From Rhodococcus pseudokoreensis (GTDB lineage: Bacteria > Actinomycetota > Actinomycetes > Mycobacteriales > Mycobacteriaceae): 64,000 nt of DNA. The first letter of the stretch is position 1; each line of letters opens with the position of its first letter. A model generated the notes under the pieces. The model was given only the letters and a program-made list of their open reading frames with translations. It did no database searches and was not told the DNA's origin. Below are positions 31,653-41,160 of the stretch, piece after piece. The DNA is taken from positions 5,828,001 to 5,892,000 of the forward strand of contig NZ_CP070619.1 in assembly GCF_017068395.1 (NCBI RefSeq), in the 5' to 3' direction. Made by a program: the position numbers and the translations under genes.

Positions 31653-33143
31653 ATGACAACCAACGCCTCACCGCACCCGAGTGCAGTCAGCGACGGCGCG
31701 TCTCGCAGACTGGCAGGCACCCTCGGACCCGGTGCCATCGTGTTCATGGTCGTCGCAGCGGCGGCCCCGTTGACCGTGATCGCCGGCACCGTCCCGCTGG
31801 GGATCTCGGCGGGCAACGGCGCCGCCTACCCGGCCTCGTACCTCGTCTGCACGGTGGTGCTGCTGTTCTTCGCCGTCGGATTCACCGCGATGGCCAAGCA
31901 CCTCCCCGGCGCCGGCGCGTTCTACACCTACATCACGCAGGGTCTGGGCCGGCATGCCGGTCTCGGCTCCGCGTTCCTCGCGCTGCTGTCGTACACCGCC
32001 GTCCAGGGCGCGGTCTACGGATACATCGGGGCCGCCGTCAACGATTTCGTCACCGCGCACGGCGGTCCCGAACTTCCCTGGTACGTGTGGGCCCTGGCCG
32101 TGACCGCCGTCGTCGCGATCCTCGGGTACCGGCACATCGACCTGTCCGGCAAGGTGCTCGGCGTCCTGCTCGTCTGCGAGGTCGGCATCGTCCTCGTCAT
32201 CGACGCCTCGGTCATCCTCCGCGGCGGCGGTGACGAGGGCTTCTCGACGGCGGCATTCCACCCCGGCGAGTTCTTCTCCGGGGCGCCCGGCATCGCCCTG
32301 ATCTTCGCCATCGCCGGGTACATCGGATTCGAGGCCACCGCCGTTTTCCGTGACGAGGCCCGCGACCCGGGCCGCACCATTCCCCGCGCCACCTACCTGG
32401 CGTTGCTGGTCATCGGCGGCTTCTACGCGCTGTCGAGCTGGGCGATGGTCAGCGCGTGGGGGGACGAGGGTGCGGTGGCCATCGCGACCGAGAACCCGGA
32501 GGGCATGATCACCGAGACCGCCACCCGCTACGTCGGCGCGATCGCCGGCGACCTCGTCCAGATCTTCCTGATCACGAGCCTGTTCGCCGCGCTGCTGTCC
32601 TTCCACAACGTGCTCTCCCGGTACATCTTCTCGCTCGGGAACAGTGCGGCCCTGCCCGCAGGCTGCGGCCGCTCGCACGACAAGCACGCGTCGCCGTACG
32701 TCGCGTCGGTCGTGCAGACGGTGTCCGCGCTCGTCCTGATCCTCGCGTCCGCCTTCGCCGGACTCGACCCGGTGACCGAGGTGTTCGCCTGGTTCGCCGG
32801 GGTGTCCTCGGTCGGCATCGTCGCCCTGATGACCCTGACGTCCGTGGCCGTCCTCGTCTACTTCGGCCGGACCCGGGTGGACCGGCGGCTGTGGAACACG
32901 GTGATCGCACCTCTGCTCGGGCTCGTCGGCCTGGCCGGGCTCCTGATCATGACCGTCGCCAACCTCCCGCTCCTCGTCGGCGGGTCCAGCACACTCGCCG
33001 CCGTCATCGGGGTCCTGCTCGTCGGAACCTTCGCCGGCGGAGCAGCAGTCGCAGTACTCCGGCCCCACGCCGCACGACAGAACACCGCACTACCGCAGCA
33101 CCACACGAACGACACCATCATCGACAAGGAGATCGCACGATGA
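31653..33143 (+). CDS. APC superfamily permease, probable amine uptake
   Basis: A 496-residue permease with about twelve membrane segments. 'GTLGPGAIVFMVVAAAAPLTVIAGTVPLGI' and 'IAGYIGFEATAVFRDEARDPGRTIPRATYLALL' are APC motifs. Its last codons overlap the amine oxidase ATG (ATGA), so transporter and oxidase are translationally coupled and the amine is probably its substrate. The C-terminal 25 residues are polar and His/Asn-rich. Confidence 0.88.
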   Translation: MTTNASPHPSAVSDGASRRLAGTLGPGAIVFMVVAAAAPLTVIAGTVPLGISAGNGAAYPASYLVCTVVLLFFAVGFTAMAKHLPGAGAFYTYITQGLGRHAGLGSAFLALLSYTAVQGAVYGYIGAAVNDFVTAHGGPELPWYVWALAVTAVVAILGYRHIDLSGKVLGVLLVCEVGIVLVIDASVILRGGGDEGFSTAAFHPGEFFSGAPGIALIFAIAGYIGFEATAVFRDEARDPGRTIPRATYLALLVIGGFYALSSWAMVSAWGDEGAVAIATENPEGMITETATRYVGAIAGDLVQIFLITSLFAALLSFHNVLSRYIFSLGNSAALPAGCGRSHDKHASPYVASVVQTVSALVLILASAFAGLDPVTEVFAWFAGVSSVGIVALMTLTSVAVLVYFGRTRVDRRLWNTVIAPLLGLVGLAGLLIMTVANLPLLVGGSSTLAAVIGVLLVGTFAGGAAVAVLRPHAARQNTALPQHHTNDTIIDKEIAR

Positions 33144-35086
33144 GTACCGCCACCACCGAGACCCCGGCCACCGTGAGGTCCGCCGCCCCGGATCACCCGC
33201 TCACCCCGCTGTCCGCGGACGAGATCCGCTCGGCGAAAGCACTCCTCACCGACGAGGGACTGATCGGCGAGAACGTGCGCTTCGTGTTCGTCGCGCTCGC
33301 CGAGCCGCACAAGTCCACGGTCCTCGCGTTCACCCCCGGCGACCCCATCGAGCGGCGCGCCCGGATCCTGCTGCTCGACCGGTCCACCGGCATCGGCACC
33401 GACCTCGTCGTGTCGGTGACGGAGAACCGCGTGATCAGCTCGACCACCGTCGATTCCGCCACCGACGGTCACGTTCCGATCCTCGACGAGGAGTTCGAGG
33501 ACATCGAAGCGTTCCTGCTCGGCAGCTCCGACTGGCTCGCGGCGATGGCGAAGCGCGGCATCGAACCGTCGAAGGTCCGGGCGGTTCCCCTGTCGGCCGG
33601 TGTGTTCGGCCACGAGGACGAGGTCGGGCACCGCATCGTCCGCGTCCTCGCCTTCCACCAGGAGGACAAGGCGGACCTGCCGTGGGCGCACCCCATCGAC
33701 GGGGTGGTGGCCTACGTCGACCTCACCGAGCGTCGCGTGGTGAAGGTGGTCGACGAGATCGAGCTGCCGGTCCCCGCCGAGCGCGGCGAATGGAATGCCG
33801 AACCGCACGCGACACCCACCCGCACCGATCTCAAGCCGATCGAGATCACGCAACCCGAGGGTGCCAGCTTCTCCGTCGACGGCAACGAGATCACCTGGGC
33901 CGACTGGAAATTCCGCTTCGGCTTCGATGTGCGTGAGGGACTGACGCTGCACCAGCTCTCGTTCGACGACGGGGGAGTCGAACGCCCCGTGATCTACCGT
34001 GCGTCGATCGCCGAGATGGTGGTCCCCTACGCCGATCCGTCCCCGGTTCGCTACTGGCAGAACTACTTCGACCAAGGGGAGTACCTGTTCGGCCGGTACA
34101 CCAACTCGCTCGAACTCGGCTGCGACTGCCTCGGCGAGATCCAGTACTTCGACGTCACCATCGCCGACGAGTCCGGCGACCCGCGGGTGATGAAGAACGC
34201 GATCTGCCTCCACGAGGAGGACTACGGCGTCCTGTGGAAGCACACCGACATGTTCAACGACATGACCGAGACCCGCCGCTCGCGTCGCCTCGTCATCTCG
34301 TTCTTCCTCACCATCGGCAACTACGACTACGGGTTCTACTGGTACCTCTACCTGGACGGCACCATCGAACTCGAGGCGAAGGCCACCGGAATCGTCTTCA
34401 CCTCCGCGTACCGCGGCGCGGAGGGATTCTCCACCCAGATGGCACCCGGGCTCGGCGCCCCGTTCCACCAGCACCTCTTCTCCGCTCGACTCGACATGGC
34501 CGTCGACGGTAATGTGAACACGGTCGAGGAGGTGGATGCCGTGCCCGTCCCGATGGGACCGGAGAACCCGTGGGGCAATGCCTTCCGCTGCCAGAAGACC
34601 ACGCTGACCACCGAATCCGAGGGGCAGCGCACCGCCGACAACCTCAAGGCCCGGGTCTGGCACATCACCAATCCCACCAAGCAGAACAGGCTCGGACAGG
34701 ATGTCGGGTACGCCCTGCACCCCGAGGGACAACCGGTACTCCTCGCCGACCCGTCGAGTTCGATCGCCGCCCGCGCCGCGTTCGCGACCAAACACCTGTG
34801 GGTGACCCAGTACGACGAGTCCGAGCGCTACCCCGCAGGCGACTTCGTCAACCAGCACCCTGGCCAGGCCGGTCTACCGGCCTTCGTGGCGGGCAACCGG
34901 GACATCGACGGCGAAGACCTGGTGCTGTGGCACACGTTCGGGCTGACGCACTTCCCCCGCCCCGAGGACTGGCCGGTCATGCCCGTCGACTACGCCGGGT
35001 TCAAGCTCAAGCCCGTGGGGTTCTTCGACCGCAATCCCGCGCTCGACCTGCCGGCGAGCACCGCGAAGCACTGCTGCGAAGGCTAG
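33140..35086 (+). CDS. Copper-containing primary amine oxidase
   Basis: A 648-residue enzyme of the length and layout of Arthrobacter phenylethylamine and histamine oxidases. The topaquinone precursor is Tyr395 in 'GNYDYGFYW', and the catalytic base Asp311 is in 'NYFDQGEYLFG'; their spacing of 84 residues equals that in the Arthrobacter enzyme. 'PFHQHLFSARLD' supplies two copper-binding histidines and 'GLTHFPRPEDWPVMPV' the third region. It converts RCH2NH2 to aldehyde, ammonia and peroxide. The adjacent aldehyde dehydrogenase suggests an aryl-ethylamine substrate. No signal peptide is seen, so it acts in the cytoplasm. Confidence 0.93.
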   Translation: MSTATTETPATVRSAAPDHPLTPLSADEIRSAKALLTDEGLIGENVRFVFVALAEPHKSTVLAFTPGDPIERRARILLLDRSTGIGTDLVVSVTENRVISSTTVDSATDGHVPILDEEFEDIEAFLLGSSDWLAAMAKRGIEPSKVRAVPLSAGVFGHEDEVGHRIVRVLAFHQEDKADLPWAHPIDGVVAYVDLTERRVVKVVDEIELPVPAERGEWNAEPHATPTRTDLKPIEITQPEGASFSVDGNEITWADWKFRFGFDVREGLTLHQLSFDDGGVERPVIYRASIAEMVVPYADPSPVRYWQNYFDQGEYLFGRYTNSLELGCDCLGEIQYFDVTIADESGDPRVMKNAICLHEEDYGVLWKHTDMFNDMTETRRSRRLVISFFLTIGNYDYGFYWYLYLDGTIELEAKATGIVFTSAYRGAEGFSTQMAPGLGAPFHQHLFSARLDMAVDGNVNTVEEVDAVPVPMGPENPWGNAFRCQKTTLTTESEGQRTADNLKARVWHITNPTKQNRLGQDVGYALHPEGQPVLLADPSSSIAARAAFATKHLWVTQYDESERYPAGDFVNQHPGQAGLPAFVAGNRDIDGEDLVLWHTFGLTHFPRPEDWPVMPVDYAGFKLKPVGFFDRNPALDLPASTAKHCCEG

Positions 35087-35091
35087 ACGTC

Positions 35092-35550
35092 GTGACCACT
35101 GTCTTCTCGACGGCCTTTTCTACGGCCGCTCGCCGCACCAGTCACTGGTGGCGGCGGGCGGCCGCGGCCCTCGCGGTCGCCACGGCCGGACTCCACGCCG
35201 CGACGCTCGGTGAGCATGCGGCGTCGTCGCCGATGGTCGGGCTGGTGACTGTCGCGATGATCCTCGGTTGCCTGTACTGCGCGGGGCACCTGTGGATGCG
35301 GGGGTCGCAGCGGGACTGGGGGCTGGTCGCGCTGATGAACGTCGGGATGATCGCGCTGCACCTCACCGTGATGAGTCCCGGTTCGGGCGGCGGCCATCAC
35401 GGGCACACGATGCATGCGGCGGCGTCGGCGCCGATGGGGCAGTCGCTGTCGACTCCGATGGCGGCGGCCCTCGCGACCGCCGCGCTCGAGGCGGTGGTCG
35501 CCGTGACGGTGCTCTTCTACCGCAGCCGGCTCGACCAACCCCCCACGTGA
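35092..35550 (+). CDS. Small His-rich integral membrane protein
   Basis: A 152-residue protein from GTG 35092, five bases after the amine oxidase stop. Four hydrophobic segments are predicted (about residues 22-36, 46-62, 75-95, 120-140). The loop between the third and fourth is 'GGGHHGHTMHAAASAPM', rich in His and Met as in copper-handling membrane proteins. Together with its place behind a copper enzyme, this suggests a role in copper supply, but the family was not recognised. Its stop lies in the second 40-bp palindrome. Confidence 0.65.
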   Translation: MTTVFSTAFSTAARRTSHWWRRAAAALAVATAGLHAATLGEHAASSPMVGLVTVAMILGCLYCAGHLWMRGSQRDWGLVALMNVGMIALHLTVMSPGSGGGHHGHTMHAAASAPMGQSLSTPMAAALATAALEAVVAVTVLFYRSRLDQPPT

Positions 35551-35586
35551 GTGGGAAAGAGTGCCCGGGGACGCTTTGCCACTCAC
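35547..35586. repeat. 40-bp palindromic repeat, copy 2 of 3
   Basis: Starts GTGAGTGGGAAAG and ends CTTTGCCACTCAC, the same length as the copy at 27277 but with three mismatched pairs between the arms. It lies between convergent genes and contains the stop codon of the membrane protein gene. Probable bidirectional terminator. Confidence 0.8.
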
Positions 35587-35605
35587 CTGGGGGGTGGGCC
35601 GGGCC

Positions 35606-36286
35606 CTAGCTCCCGTCCTGCTGCGCGAGTTGGGCCTTGATCCTCGCGGTCGCGTCCAGGAGCGAATCGTTGTTGACCGCGGCGGCCGCGGCGTCGTCGT
35701 GCTCCCGGGCGGCCTCGACGAGACGCTGCTGGTACATCCACAGCGAGTCGTCCTCGGTCGTGTCGACGGTGCCCTCGGCGCCGACGATCTTGTAGGCCCG
35801 GCAGCGCTGCCACAGCGTGCGGATCGTCTCGACGAGCACGGGATTTTCGGCGGCCTCGTACAGGATCGTCAGCAGCGCCTCGTCGTGGTCGAGATAGGCC
35901 ACCACCCGCCGCTCGTCGAGGGCGGTGCGCATGAGCGCGAACTCGTCCTGCATCCGGGCACTGTCCGCAGCGCTGATCCGCTGCGCGCCGAGCCGGGCGG
36001 CCTCCACCTCGAGCAACCGGCGGACATTGTAGACGTGCACCAACTCGGCGAGGGTGAGGCCCTTGACCACCGCCCCCTTGTGCGGTGACCGCTCGGCCAA
36101 TCCCGCTTCCTCGAGCCGGCGGATCGCCTCGCGCACCGGCATCACGCTCGTTCCCACCTGCTCGGCGAGATCCCGCACCCGGAGGCGGGCACCGGCAGGC
36201 AGATCACCGTTCATGATCGACTCGTGGATCATGTCGTAGACCTGGTCGGTCAGCAGTGATGTTTCGGCGCGCTTGGATATTGGCAC
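35606..36286 (-). CDS. GntR family regulator (FadR/FCD subfamily)
   Basis: A 226-residue regulator with a GntR winged helix at the N-terminus ('QVYDMIHESIMNGDLPAGARLRVRDLAEQVGTSVMPVREAIRRLEEAGLAE') and an all-helical FCD ligand domain ('LLEVEAARLGAQR', 'YLDHDEALLTILYEAAENPVLVETIRTLWQRCRAY'). It starts at GTG 36286 and converges on the amine oxidase operon. Its target is unknown; it may control that operon or the secreted hydrolase that diverges from it. Confidence 0.9.
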   Translation of the reverse strand: MPISKRAETSLLTDQVYDMIHESIMNGDLPAGARLRVRDLAEQVGTSVMPVREAIRRLEEAGLAERSPHKGAVVKGLTLAELVHVYNVRRLLEVEAARLGAQRISAADSARMQDEFALMRTALDERRVVAYLDHDEALLTILYEAAENPVLVETIRTLWQRCRAYKIVGAEGTVDTTEDDSLWMYQQRLVEAAREHDDAAAAAVNNDSLLDATARIKAQLAQQDGS

Positions 36287-36388
36287 GACTCAAATATAAA
36301 CGGCACCGCCGATCGGTACTGCCGTCCGGGAATTGCCGTCTCGCCCGGCCGAAGAGCGTTTACGCTCTTCGGAGGTTCTCCGGACTGT

Positions 36389-38221
36389 GTGACGGATGGC
36401 GGGTGGGCTGTGAATCGCAGGGTGGGCAGATCGACGCTGACGATGGCGGTGGCCGCGGCCGCTGTCTTGACACCGATCGCGGCGGCCGCTCCGGCGACCG
36501 CCGACGCGGGCGGGTTCACGAAGACGACGCTCCATTTCCAGGTCTTCGTCGGACCGAACCGCGACGTGCCGTGCGACGTGATCGGCGACGTGTACAAACC
36601 GGATGCGGCGTCGGCGTCGAACCGCGTCCCCGCTGTCCTCACCACCAACGGCTTCGGCGGTTCCAAGAACGACCAGGCCGGTATCGGCTCGTTCCTCGCC
36701 TCCCGGGGCTATGCGGTGCTCGCCTATTCCGGGCTGGGCTTCGGCGGTTCGGGCTGCAAGATCCACATGGACAACCCCGAGTACGACGGACGCGCGGCGA
36801 GTGAACTGGTGAGCTTCCTCGGCGGCCGCGACGGGATGGCGTTCGTCGATCCCGCGCACACCGTTCCCGTTCCGGGCCTCGACTACGTGGTGCAGGACGC
36901 GACAGCTCACCACGGCACGGCCGAGGCGAACGATCCGCGGGTCGGGATGATCGGCGGCTCCTACGGCGGGGCAGTGCAGTTCGCCGCGGCGTCGGTGGAC
37001 CCACGGATCGACACGATCATCCCGATGATCACCTGGAACGACCTCAGCTACTCGCTCGCGCCCAACACCATCGGCCAGACGTCCGGGGTCAGCACGTCGA
37101 TTCCCGGTGCGTCGAAGGTGGTGTGGTCGCTGACGTTCGGGGCCGTCGGCGCCACCAACCCCCGGCCGGAGGGCTACGCGCAAGATCCGGTGCGGGCCTT
37201 GGGATGCCCCAACTTCGCGGACCCGGCGTGCCCCGCGCTGGCGCAGTCCGCGGTGCAGGGTTTCCCGGACCCGGCGTCCGTCGACTTCCTGCGGCAGTCC
37301 TCCGTGGTGTCGTACGCCGACCGCGTGAAGATTCCGGTGCTATTGATGCAGGGCCAGCAGGACACCCTGTTCGACCTCAACGAATCGAAGGCCACCTTCG
37401 AGACGCTGCAGGCGCAGGGCAACGACGTGAAGATGATCTGGCACAGCTGGGGGCATTCCAACCTCACTCCCGCCGAGGGCGAGATCAACCTGAAGGACCT
37501 CAACCCCGACACCCAGTACGAGACGGGCCGGATCATCGACTGGTTCGACCACTATCTGCGGGACAGCGGGGCGAGCACCGGGCCGGTGTTCAGCTACTTC
37601 CGCGACTGGGTCGACTACACCGGCAACGCCGCACCCGCGTACGCCGAATCCTCGGATGTCTCGGTGGGTCAGGGCTTTTCGCTCTACCTCTCCGGTGACG
37701 GCGCGCTGACCGACCGCCGGGACCGCATCGTCGCCGGCGCTCAGACGCTGCACACGCTGCCCGGCGGGCTCCCCACCGACCGCGAGGCGCCGGACACGAG
37801 GCCGAACGCCCCGGTCCCGCAGAGCGTCCAGCCCGGAACGGAGGCCGAGTGGTCGTCGGGGATCCTCGATGCCCCGCTGGACGTGGTCGGAGCGCCCGTG
37901 CTCGACGTCCGCGTCACCGCCGCACCCGCGGTCACCGGTGTCGAGGACTCGCTGGTGGTCTTCACCAAGCTGTACGACGTGGCCCCCGACGGCACCGAAA
38001 CGCTGATCAACGGGCAGGTCGCGCCGGTGCGGATGGTGGCACCCGGTGAGCCCGTCCGGGTCGTGATGCCGGCGATCGTCCACCGCTTCGGTGAGGGACA
38101 CCGCGTTCGGCTCGTGGTGGCCGGCGGCGATCCGAGTTTCCGCGGCGGGCTGGTGCCGCATCAGGTCACCATCGACGCGGGCGACCCGGGGCAGGCGCTG
38201 GTGCTGCCGGTGACGGGCTGA
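36389..38221 (+). CDS. Secreted S15-type (X-Pro dipeptidyl-peptidase/CocE-like) hydrolase
   Basis: A 610-residue exported alpha/beta hydrolase. The signal peptide ends near 'PATADA'. The nucleophile Ser191 is in 'MIGGSYGGAVQ', the Asp in 'LLMQGQQDTLFD' and the His in 'WHSWGHSN'. The C-terminal third ('DVVGAPVLDVRVTAAPAVTGVEDSLVVFTKLYDV...GHRVRLVVAGGD') is the jelly-roll domain of the S15/CocE family. It hydrolyses peptides or esters outside the membrane. GTG 36389 is a little far from GGAGG; GTG 36410 is an alternative start that keeps the signal peptide. Confidence 0.88.
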   Translation: MTDGGWAVNRRVGRSTLTMAVAAAAVLTPIAAAAPATADAGGFTKTTLHFQVFVGPNRDVPCDVIGDVYKPDAASASNRVPAVLTTNGFGGSKNDQAGIGSFLASRGYAVLAYSGLGFGGSGCKIHMDNPEYDGRAASELVSFLGGRDGMAFVDPAHTVPVPGLDYVVQDATAHHGTAEANDPRVGMIGGSYGGAVQFAAASVDPRIDTIIPMITWNDLSYSLAPNTIGQTSGVSTSIPGASKVVWSLTFGAVGATNPRPEGYAQDPVRALGCPNFADPACPALAQSAVQGFPDPASVDFLRQSSVVSYADRVKIPVLLMQGQQDTLFDLNESKATFETLQAQGNDVKMIWHSWGHSNLTPAEGEINLKDLNPDTQYETGRIIDWFDHYLRDSGASTGPVFSYFRDWVDYTGNAAPAYAESSDVSVGQGFSLYLSGDGALTDRRDRIVAGAQTLHTLPGGLPTDREAPDTRPNAPVPQSVQPGTEAEWSSGILDAPLDVVGAPVLDVRVTAAPAVTGVEDSLVVFTKLYDVAPDGTETLINGQVAPVRMVAPGEPVRVVMPAIVHRFGEGHRVRLVVAGGDPSFRGGLVPHQVTIDAGDPGQALVLPVTG

Positions 38222-38241
38222 GGACGAGCCCCGAGCGGCAA

Positions 38242-38312
38242 GTGATTGACATCACACCGTCCCGGGATCAGACTGGGAACCTCATTTGAATCCGATGTCA
38301 ATATCAATATTG
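38242..38312. promoter_or_regulatory. Two inverted repeats with an embedded TTGACA, upstream of the esterase gene
   Basis: GTGAT-N4-ATCAC (38242-38255) contains TTGACA at 38246-38251, a good -35 match; CAGACT is 17 bases further on. CAATAT-N2-ATATTG (38299-38312) lies 27 bases before the GTG at 38339. The first repeat overlapping a promoter-like element suggests repression of the gene. Confidence 0.4.
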
Positions 38313-38338
38313 TGTCGGCCGGTGGAGAGGAACCGCAG

Positions 38339-39478
38339 GTGACCGAGCTCGGAGGAGTGTGCGACCAGCGCTTCGCGGCGTTGCAGGACGCATTGAAGGA
38401 CAATCTCGAGTCCGGTGAGGAGCTCGGCGCGTCGATCGTCGTGACCCTCGACGGACAGCCGGTGGTCGACATGTGGGGCGGATGGTCCGATGCCGATCAC
38501 ACCACCGAATGGGGGCGCGACACCCTCACCAACGTGTGGTCGTGCACCAAGACGGTGACCGCTCTCGCCGCGCTGATGCTCGTCGACCGCGGTCTGCTGG
38601 ACGTGTACGCGCCCGTCGCGAAGTACTGGCCCGAGTTCGCGGCCGCGGGCAAGGAGCGCGTCGAGGTCCGCCATCTCCTCTCGCACACCTCGGGGGTGTC
38701 GGGATGGGATCAGCCGATCACGGTCGAGGACACGTTCGACCTCGCCGAGTCGACGAAACGTCTTGCCGCCCAGGCTCCGTGGTGGGAACCGGGCACGGCG
38801 TCCGGATATCACGCACTCAACTACGGCCATCTGATCGGCGAGGTCATTCGACGGGTCGACGGACGCACCCTGGGACGTTTTGTGGCCGAGGAGATCGCCG
38901 GACCGCTGGGGGCCGACTTCCACATCGGACTGGACCCGTCGGAGTTCGGCCGGGTGTCGAACGTAGTCCCGCCGCCGCCGTTGCCGATCGACCTGGCGTC
39001 CCTCGACCCCGCCAGCGTCATCGTCAAGACGTTCACCGGGCCCGGGCCGGACGCCTCCGCGTCCTGGTCCGACGCATGGCGCAGGGCGGAGAACGGCGCG
39101 GCAGGCGGTCAGGGCAACGCCCGGTCACTCGCTCGGATCCAGTCCGCGGTGGCCTGCGGCGGCGAACTCGACGGTGTCCGCCTGCTGTCGCCGGACACCA
39201 TCTCGCTGATCTTCGAGGAGCAGTCGAACGGCGTGGATCTGGCGCTGGGGCAGCCGATCCGGTTCGGCATCGGTTACGGATTGCCGACACCCGTGTCGGT
39301 GCCGTTCGTCCCCGAAGGGCGGATCTGCTTCTGGGGCGGCTGGGGCGGATCGCAGGTCGTCGTCGACACCGAACGCCGGATGACCATGACGTACGTGATG
39401 AACAAGATGGGTCCGGGACTGCTCGGCTCCGACCGCACCGCCCAGTACGCGACGGCGACGTTCGACGCACTGGGCTGA
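38339..39478 (+). CDS. Serine hydrolase, beta-lactamase/family VIII esterase type
   Basis: A 379-residue protein with the class C beta-lactamase fold. The Ser-x-x-Lys nucleophile is Ser68 in '[14 protein letters not shown]', the Tyr-x-Asn element is in '[11 protein letters not shown]', and '[13 protein letters not shown]' corresponds to the third active-site strand. Family VIII esterases such as EstB share these motifs. GTG 38339 follows GGAGAGGAA; the frame from 38246 lacks a ribosome site. No signal peptide is visible, so it is likely a cytoplasmic esterase or amidase rather than a resistance enzyme. Confidence 0.85.
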   Translation: MTELGGVCDQRFAALQDALKDNLESGEELGASIVVTLDGQPVVDMWGGWSDADHTTEWGRDTLTNVWSCTKTVTALAALMLVDRGLLDVYAPVAKYWPEFAAAGKERVEVRHLLSHTSGVSGWDQPITVEDTFDLAESTKRLAAQAPWWEPGTASGYHALNYGHLIGEVIRRVDGRTLGRFVAEEIAGPLGADFHIGLDPSEFGRVSNVVPPPPLPIDLASLDPASVIVKTFTGPGPDASASWSDAWRRAENGAAGGQGNARSLARIQSAVACGGELDGVRLLSPDTISLIFEEQSNGVDLALGQPIRFGIGYGLPTPVSVPFVPEGRICFWGGWGGSQVVVDTERRMTMTYVMNKMGPGLLGSDRTAQYATATFDALG

Positions 39479-39490
39479 CGCGGGGGAGGT

Positions 39491-40399
39491 TCAGGACGCC
39501 AGGCCCTTGTCCTGCAACCACTCCCGGGCGATGTCACCCATGTCCTCGAGGTCGGCCACCCGCTCGTTCATCGCGATGAGATCCTCGGTCGTCAACGCCG
39601 CCGACACGTCCGCCAGCACGGCGCGGACGTCGTCGCCGGCCTTGTTCTCGTTGATGATCGGGGTGATGTTCTCGGCCAGGAACAGGTGTTTGGTGTCCTC
39701 GAGGGCCACGAGGTTCTCCGAACGCATCGCCGGGTCGGTGCTGAACACGTCGGCGACCTCGATCTGACCGCTGAGCAGGGCGTTGAGCGTCAGGGGGCCG
39801 CCGGCGTCCAGCGCCAGGAACTCCTTGAACGTCAACCCGTACCTGTCCTTCAGGCCGGCGACGCCGTTCTCGCGGGTCTTCCATTCGGGCGGGCCGCCGA
39901 GGGTCAGTTCGCCGGCGTGGGGCACGAGGTCCTCGATCGTCTCGAGCGAGTACTCGTCCGCGGTCTCCTGCCGCACCGCGAGAACGTCCTTGTCCTCGGC
40001 GGGGGACGGTTCCAGCGCGATGAGCCCGGCGGGAAGCTTCGCCTTGATCTGCTCGGTCACCTCGTCCGACGCGGTCGCGGTGGTGGCGCTGTCGAGATAC
40101 TGGAGCAACGCACCCGAGTATTCGGGCAGCAGGTCGATGGAACCGTCTCGGATGGCCGGGACGTACACTTCCCGGCTCCCGATGTTGAGCTTCTCCGTCA
40201 CGTCGATGCCGTTCGCCCGCAACGCCTCCGCGTAGATGGTGGCGATCAGCTGGCTTTCGGGGAAGTCCGCGGAACCGACGACGATGGCGCCGTCGCTGCT
40301 CCCGCCGCCGTCGGCCGCGAGGGGGTCCTTGCCGATCCCGCAGGCCGTCAACGACACCAGGGTGGCGCCTGCCAACGCGACGATCAATGCCTTCTTCAT
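39491..40399 (-). CDS. ABC importer substrate-binding lipoprotein (quaternary amine type)
   Basis: A 302-residue lipoprotein with the lipobox 'LTACG' at residues 17-21. The mature part ('VVGSADFPESQLIATIYAEALRANGIDVTEKLNIGSREVYVPAIRDGSIDLLPEYSGALLQYL') is the OpuC/ProX-type binding fold for betaine, choline, carnitine and other trimethylammonium compounds. AAGGA precedes ATG 40399. It is the third component of the importer encoded by the three overlapping or adjacent upstream genes. Neighbouring lyase suggests a ligand that is also an amino acid derivative. Confidence 0.9.
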   Translation of the reverse strand: MKKALIVALAGATLVSLTACGIGKDPLAADGGGSSDGAIVVGSADFPESQLIATIYAEALRANGIDVTEKLNIGSREVYVPAIRDGSIDLLPEYSGALLQYLDSATTATASDEVTEQIKAKLPAGLIALEPSPAEDKDVLAVRQETADEYSLETIEDLVPHAGELTLGGPPEWKTRENGVAGLKDRYGLTFKEFLALDAGGPLTLNALLSGQIEVADVFSTDPAMRSENLVALEDTKHLFLAENITPIINENKAGDDVRAVLADVSAALTTEDLIAMNERVADLEDMGDIAREWLQDKGLAS

Positions 40400-40410
40400 G
40401 GTGATGTCCT

Positions 40411-41160
40411 TCAGATCAGCGAGGGCTCGGGTACGGACGTGGGACGGGCCGCGACCGCGGGGTCTTCGGACGCGGAGCGCTTGCTGCTGCGCACCCGGCG
40501 GGTGAGTCCGGGCGAGACGACCCGCGCCGTGAGGAACCCGATCGCGAGATCGAAGGCGAGCGCGAGGAGCGACACCAGGACCGCCCCCGCCGCCATCTGC
40601 GCGTAGTCGCTCTGCGCCTTGCCGTCGATGAGGAGTCGTCCCAGGCCGCCGAGCGAGATGTACGCGGCGACGGTCGCAGTCGAGACGATCTGCAGCACGG
40701 CGCTCCGGACACCCGACAGCATCAACGGCAGCGCACAGGGCATCTCCACCTCGGTGAGGATGCGCATCGACCGGAACCCCATTCCCCGTGCCGCGTCGAC
40801 GGCGGCCGGGTCGACGGAGCGGATGCCCGCGTACGTGTTGGTGAGGATCGGCGGGATGGCCAGCAGCACCAGCACGATCAGGCTCGGAATCAGGTAGGCC
40901 AGCTTGCTCGAGAACGACGGCGCGATGACGAGGACCAGCAGGATCAGCAACCCGATGGTGGGGAGGGCGCGCAGCGAGTTGGCCATACCGGCGACGACGA
41001 CGGACCCGCGCCCGGTGTGCCCGATATACAGGCCGAGAGGAATTGCGATCAGCGCCGCGGCGAACAGGGCGAGGAACGTGTACATCAGGTGCTGGAGGAG
41101 CAGTGCCGGAATACCTTCGGGCCCTGTCCAATGGGCACCGTCGAGCAGAAAGTCGATCAT
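40411..41160 (-). CDS. ABC importer permease (betaine/quaternary amine type)
   Basis: A 249-residue permease with five to six membrane segments and the binding-protein-dependent loop 'VDPAAVDAARGMGFRSMRILTEVEMPCALPLMLSGVRSAVLQIVS', the EAA contact motif of the OpuBB/ProW group. Its ATG at 41160 overlaps the stop of the other permease (ATGA), so the two are co-translated and form a heterodimeric channel. The last 30 residues are polar. Confidence 0.9.
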   Translation of the reverse strand: MIDFLLDGAHWTGPEGIPALLLQHLMYTFLALFAAALIAIPLGLYIGHTGRGSVVVAGMANSLRALPTIGLLILLVLVIAPSFSSKLAYLIPSLIVLVLLAIPPILTNTYAGIRSVDPAAVDAARGMGFRSMRILTEVEMPCALPLMLSGVRSAVLQIVSTATVAAYISLGGLGRLLIDGKAQSDYAQMAAGAVLVSLLALAFDLAIGFLTARVVSPGLTRRVRSSKRSASEDPAVAARPTSVPEPSLI

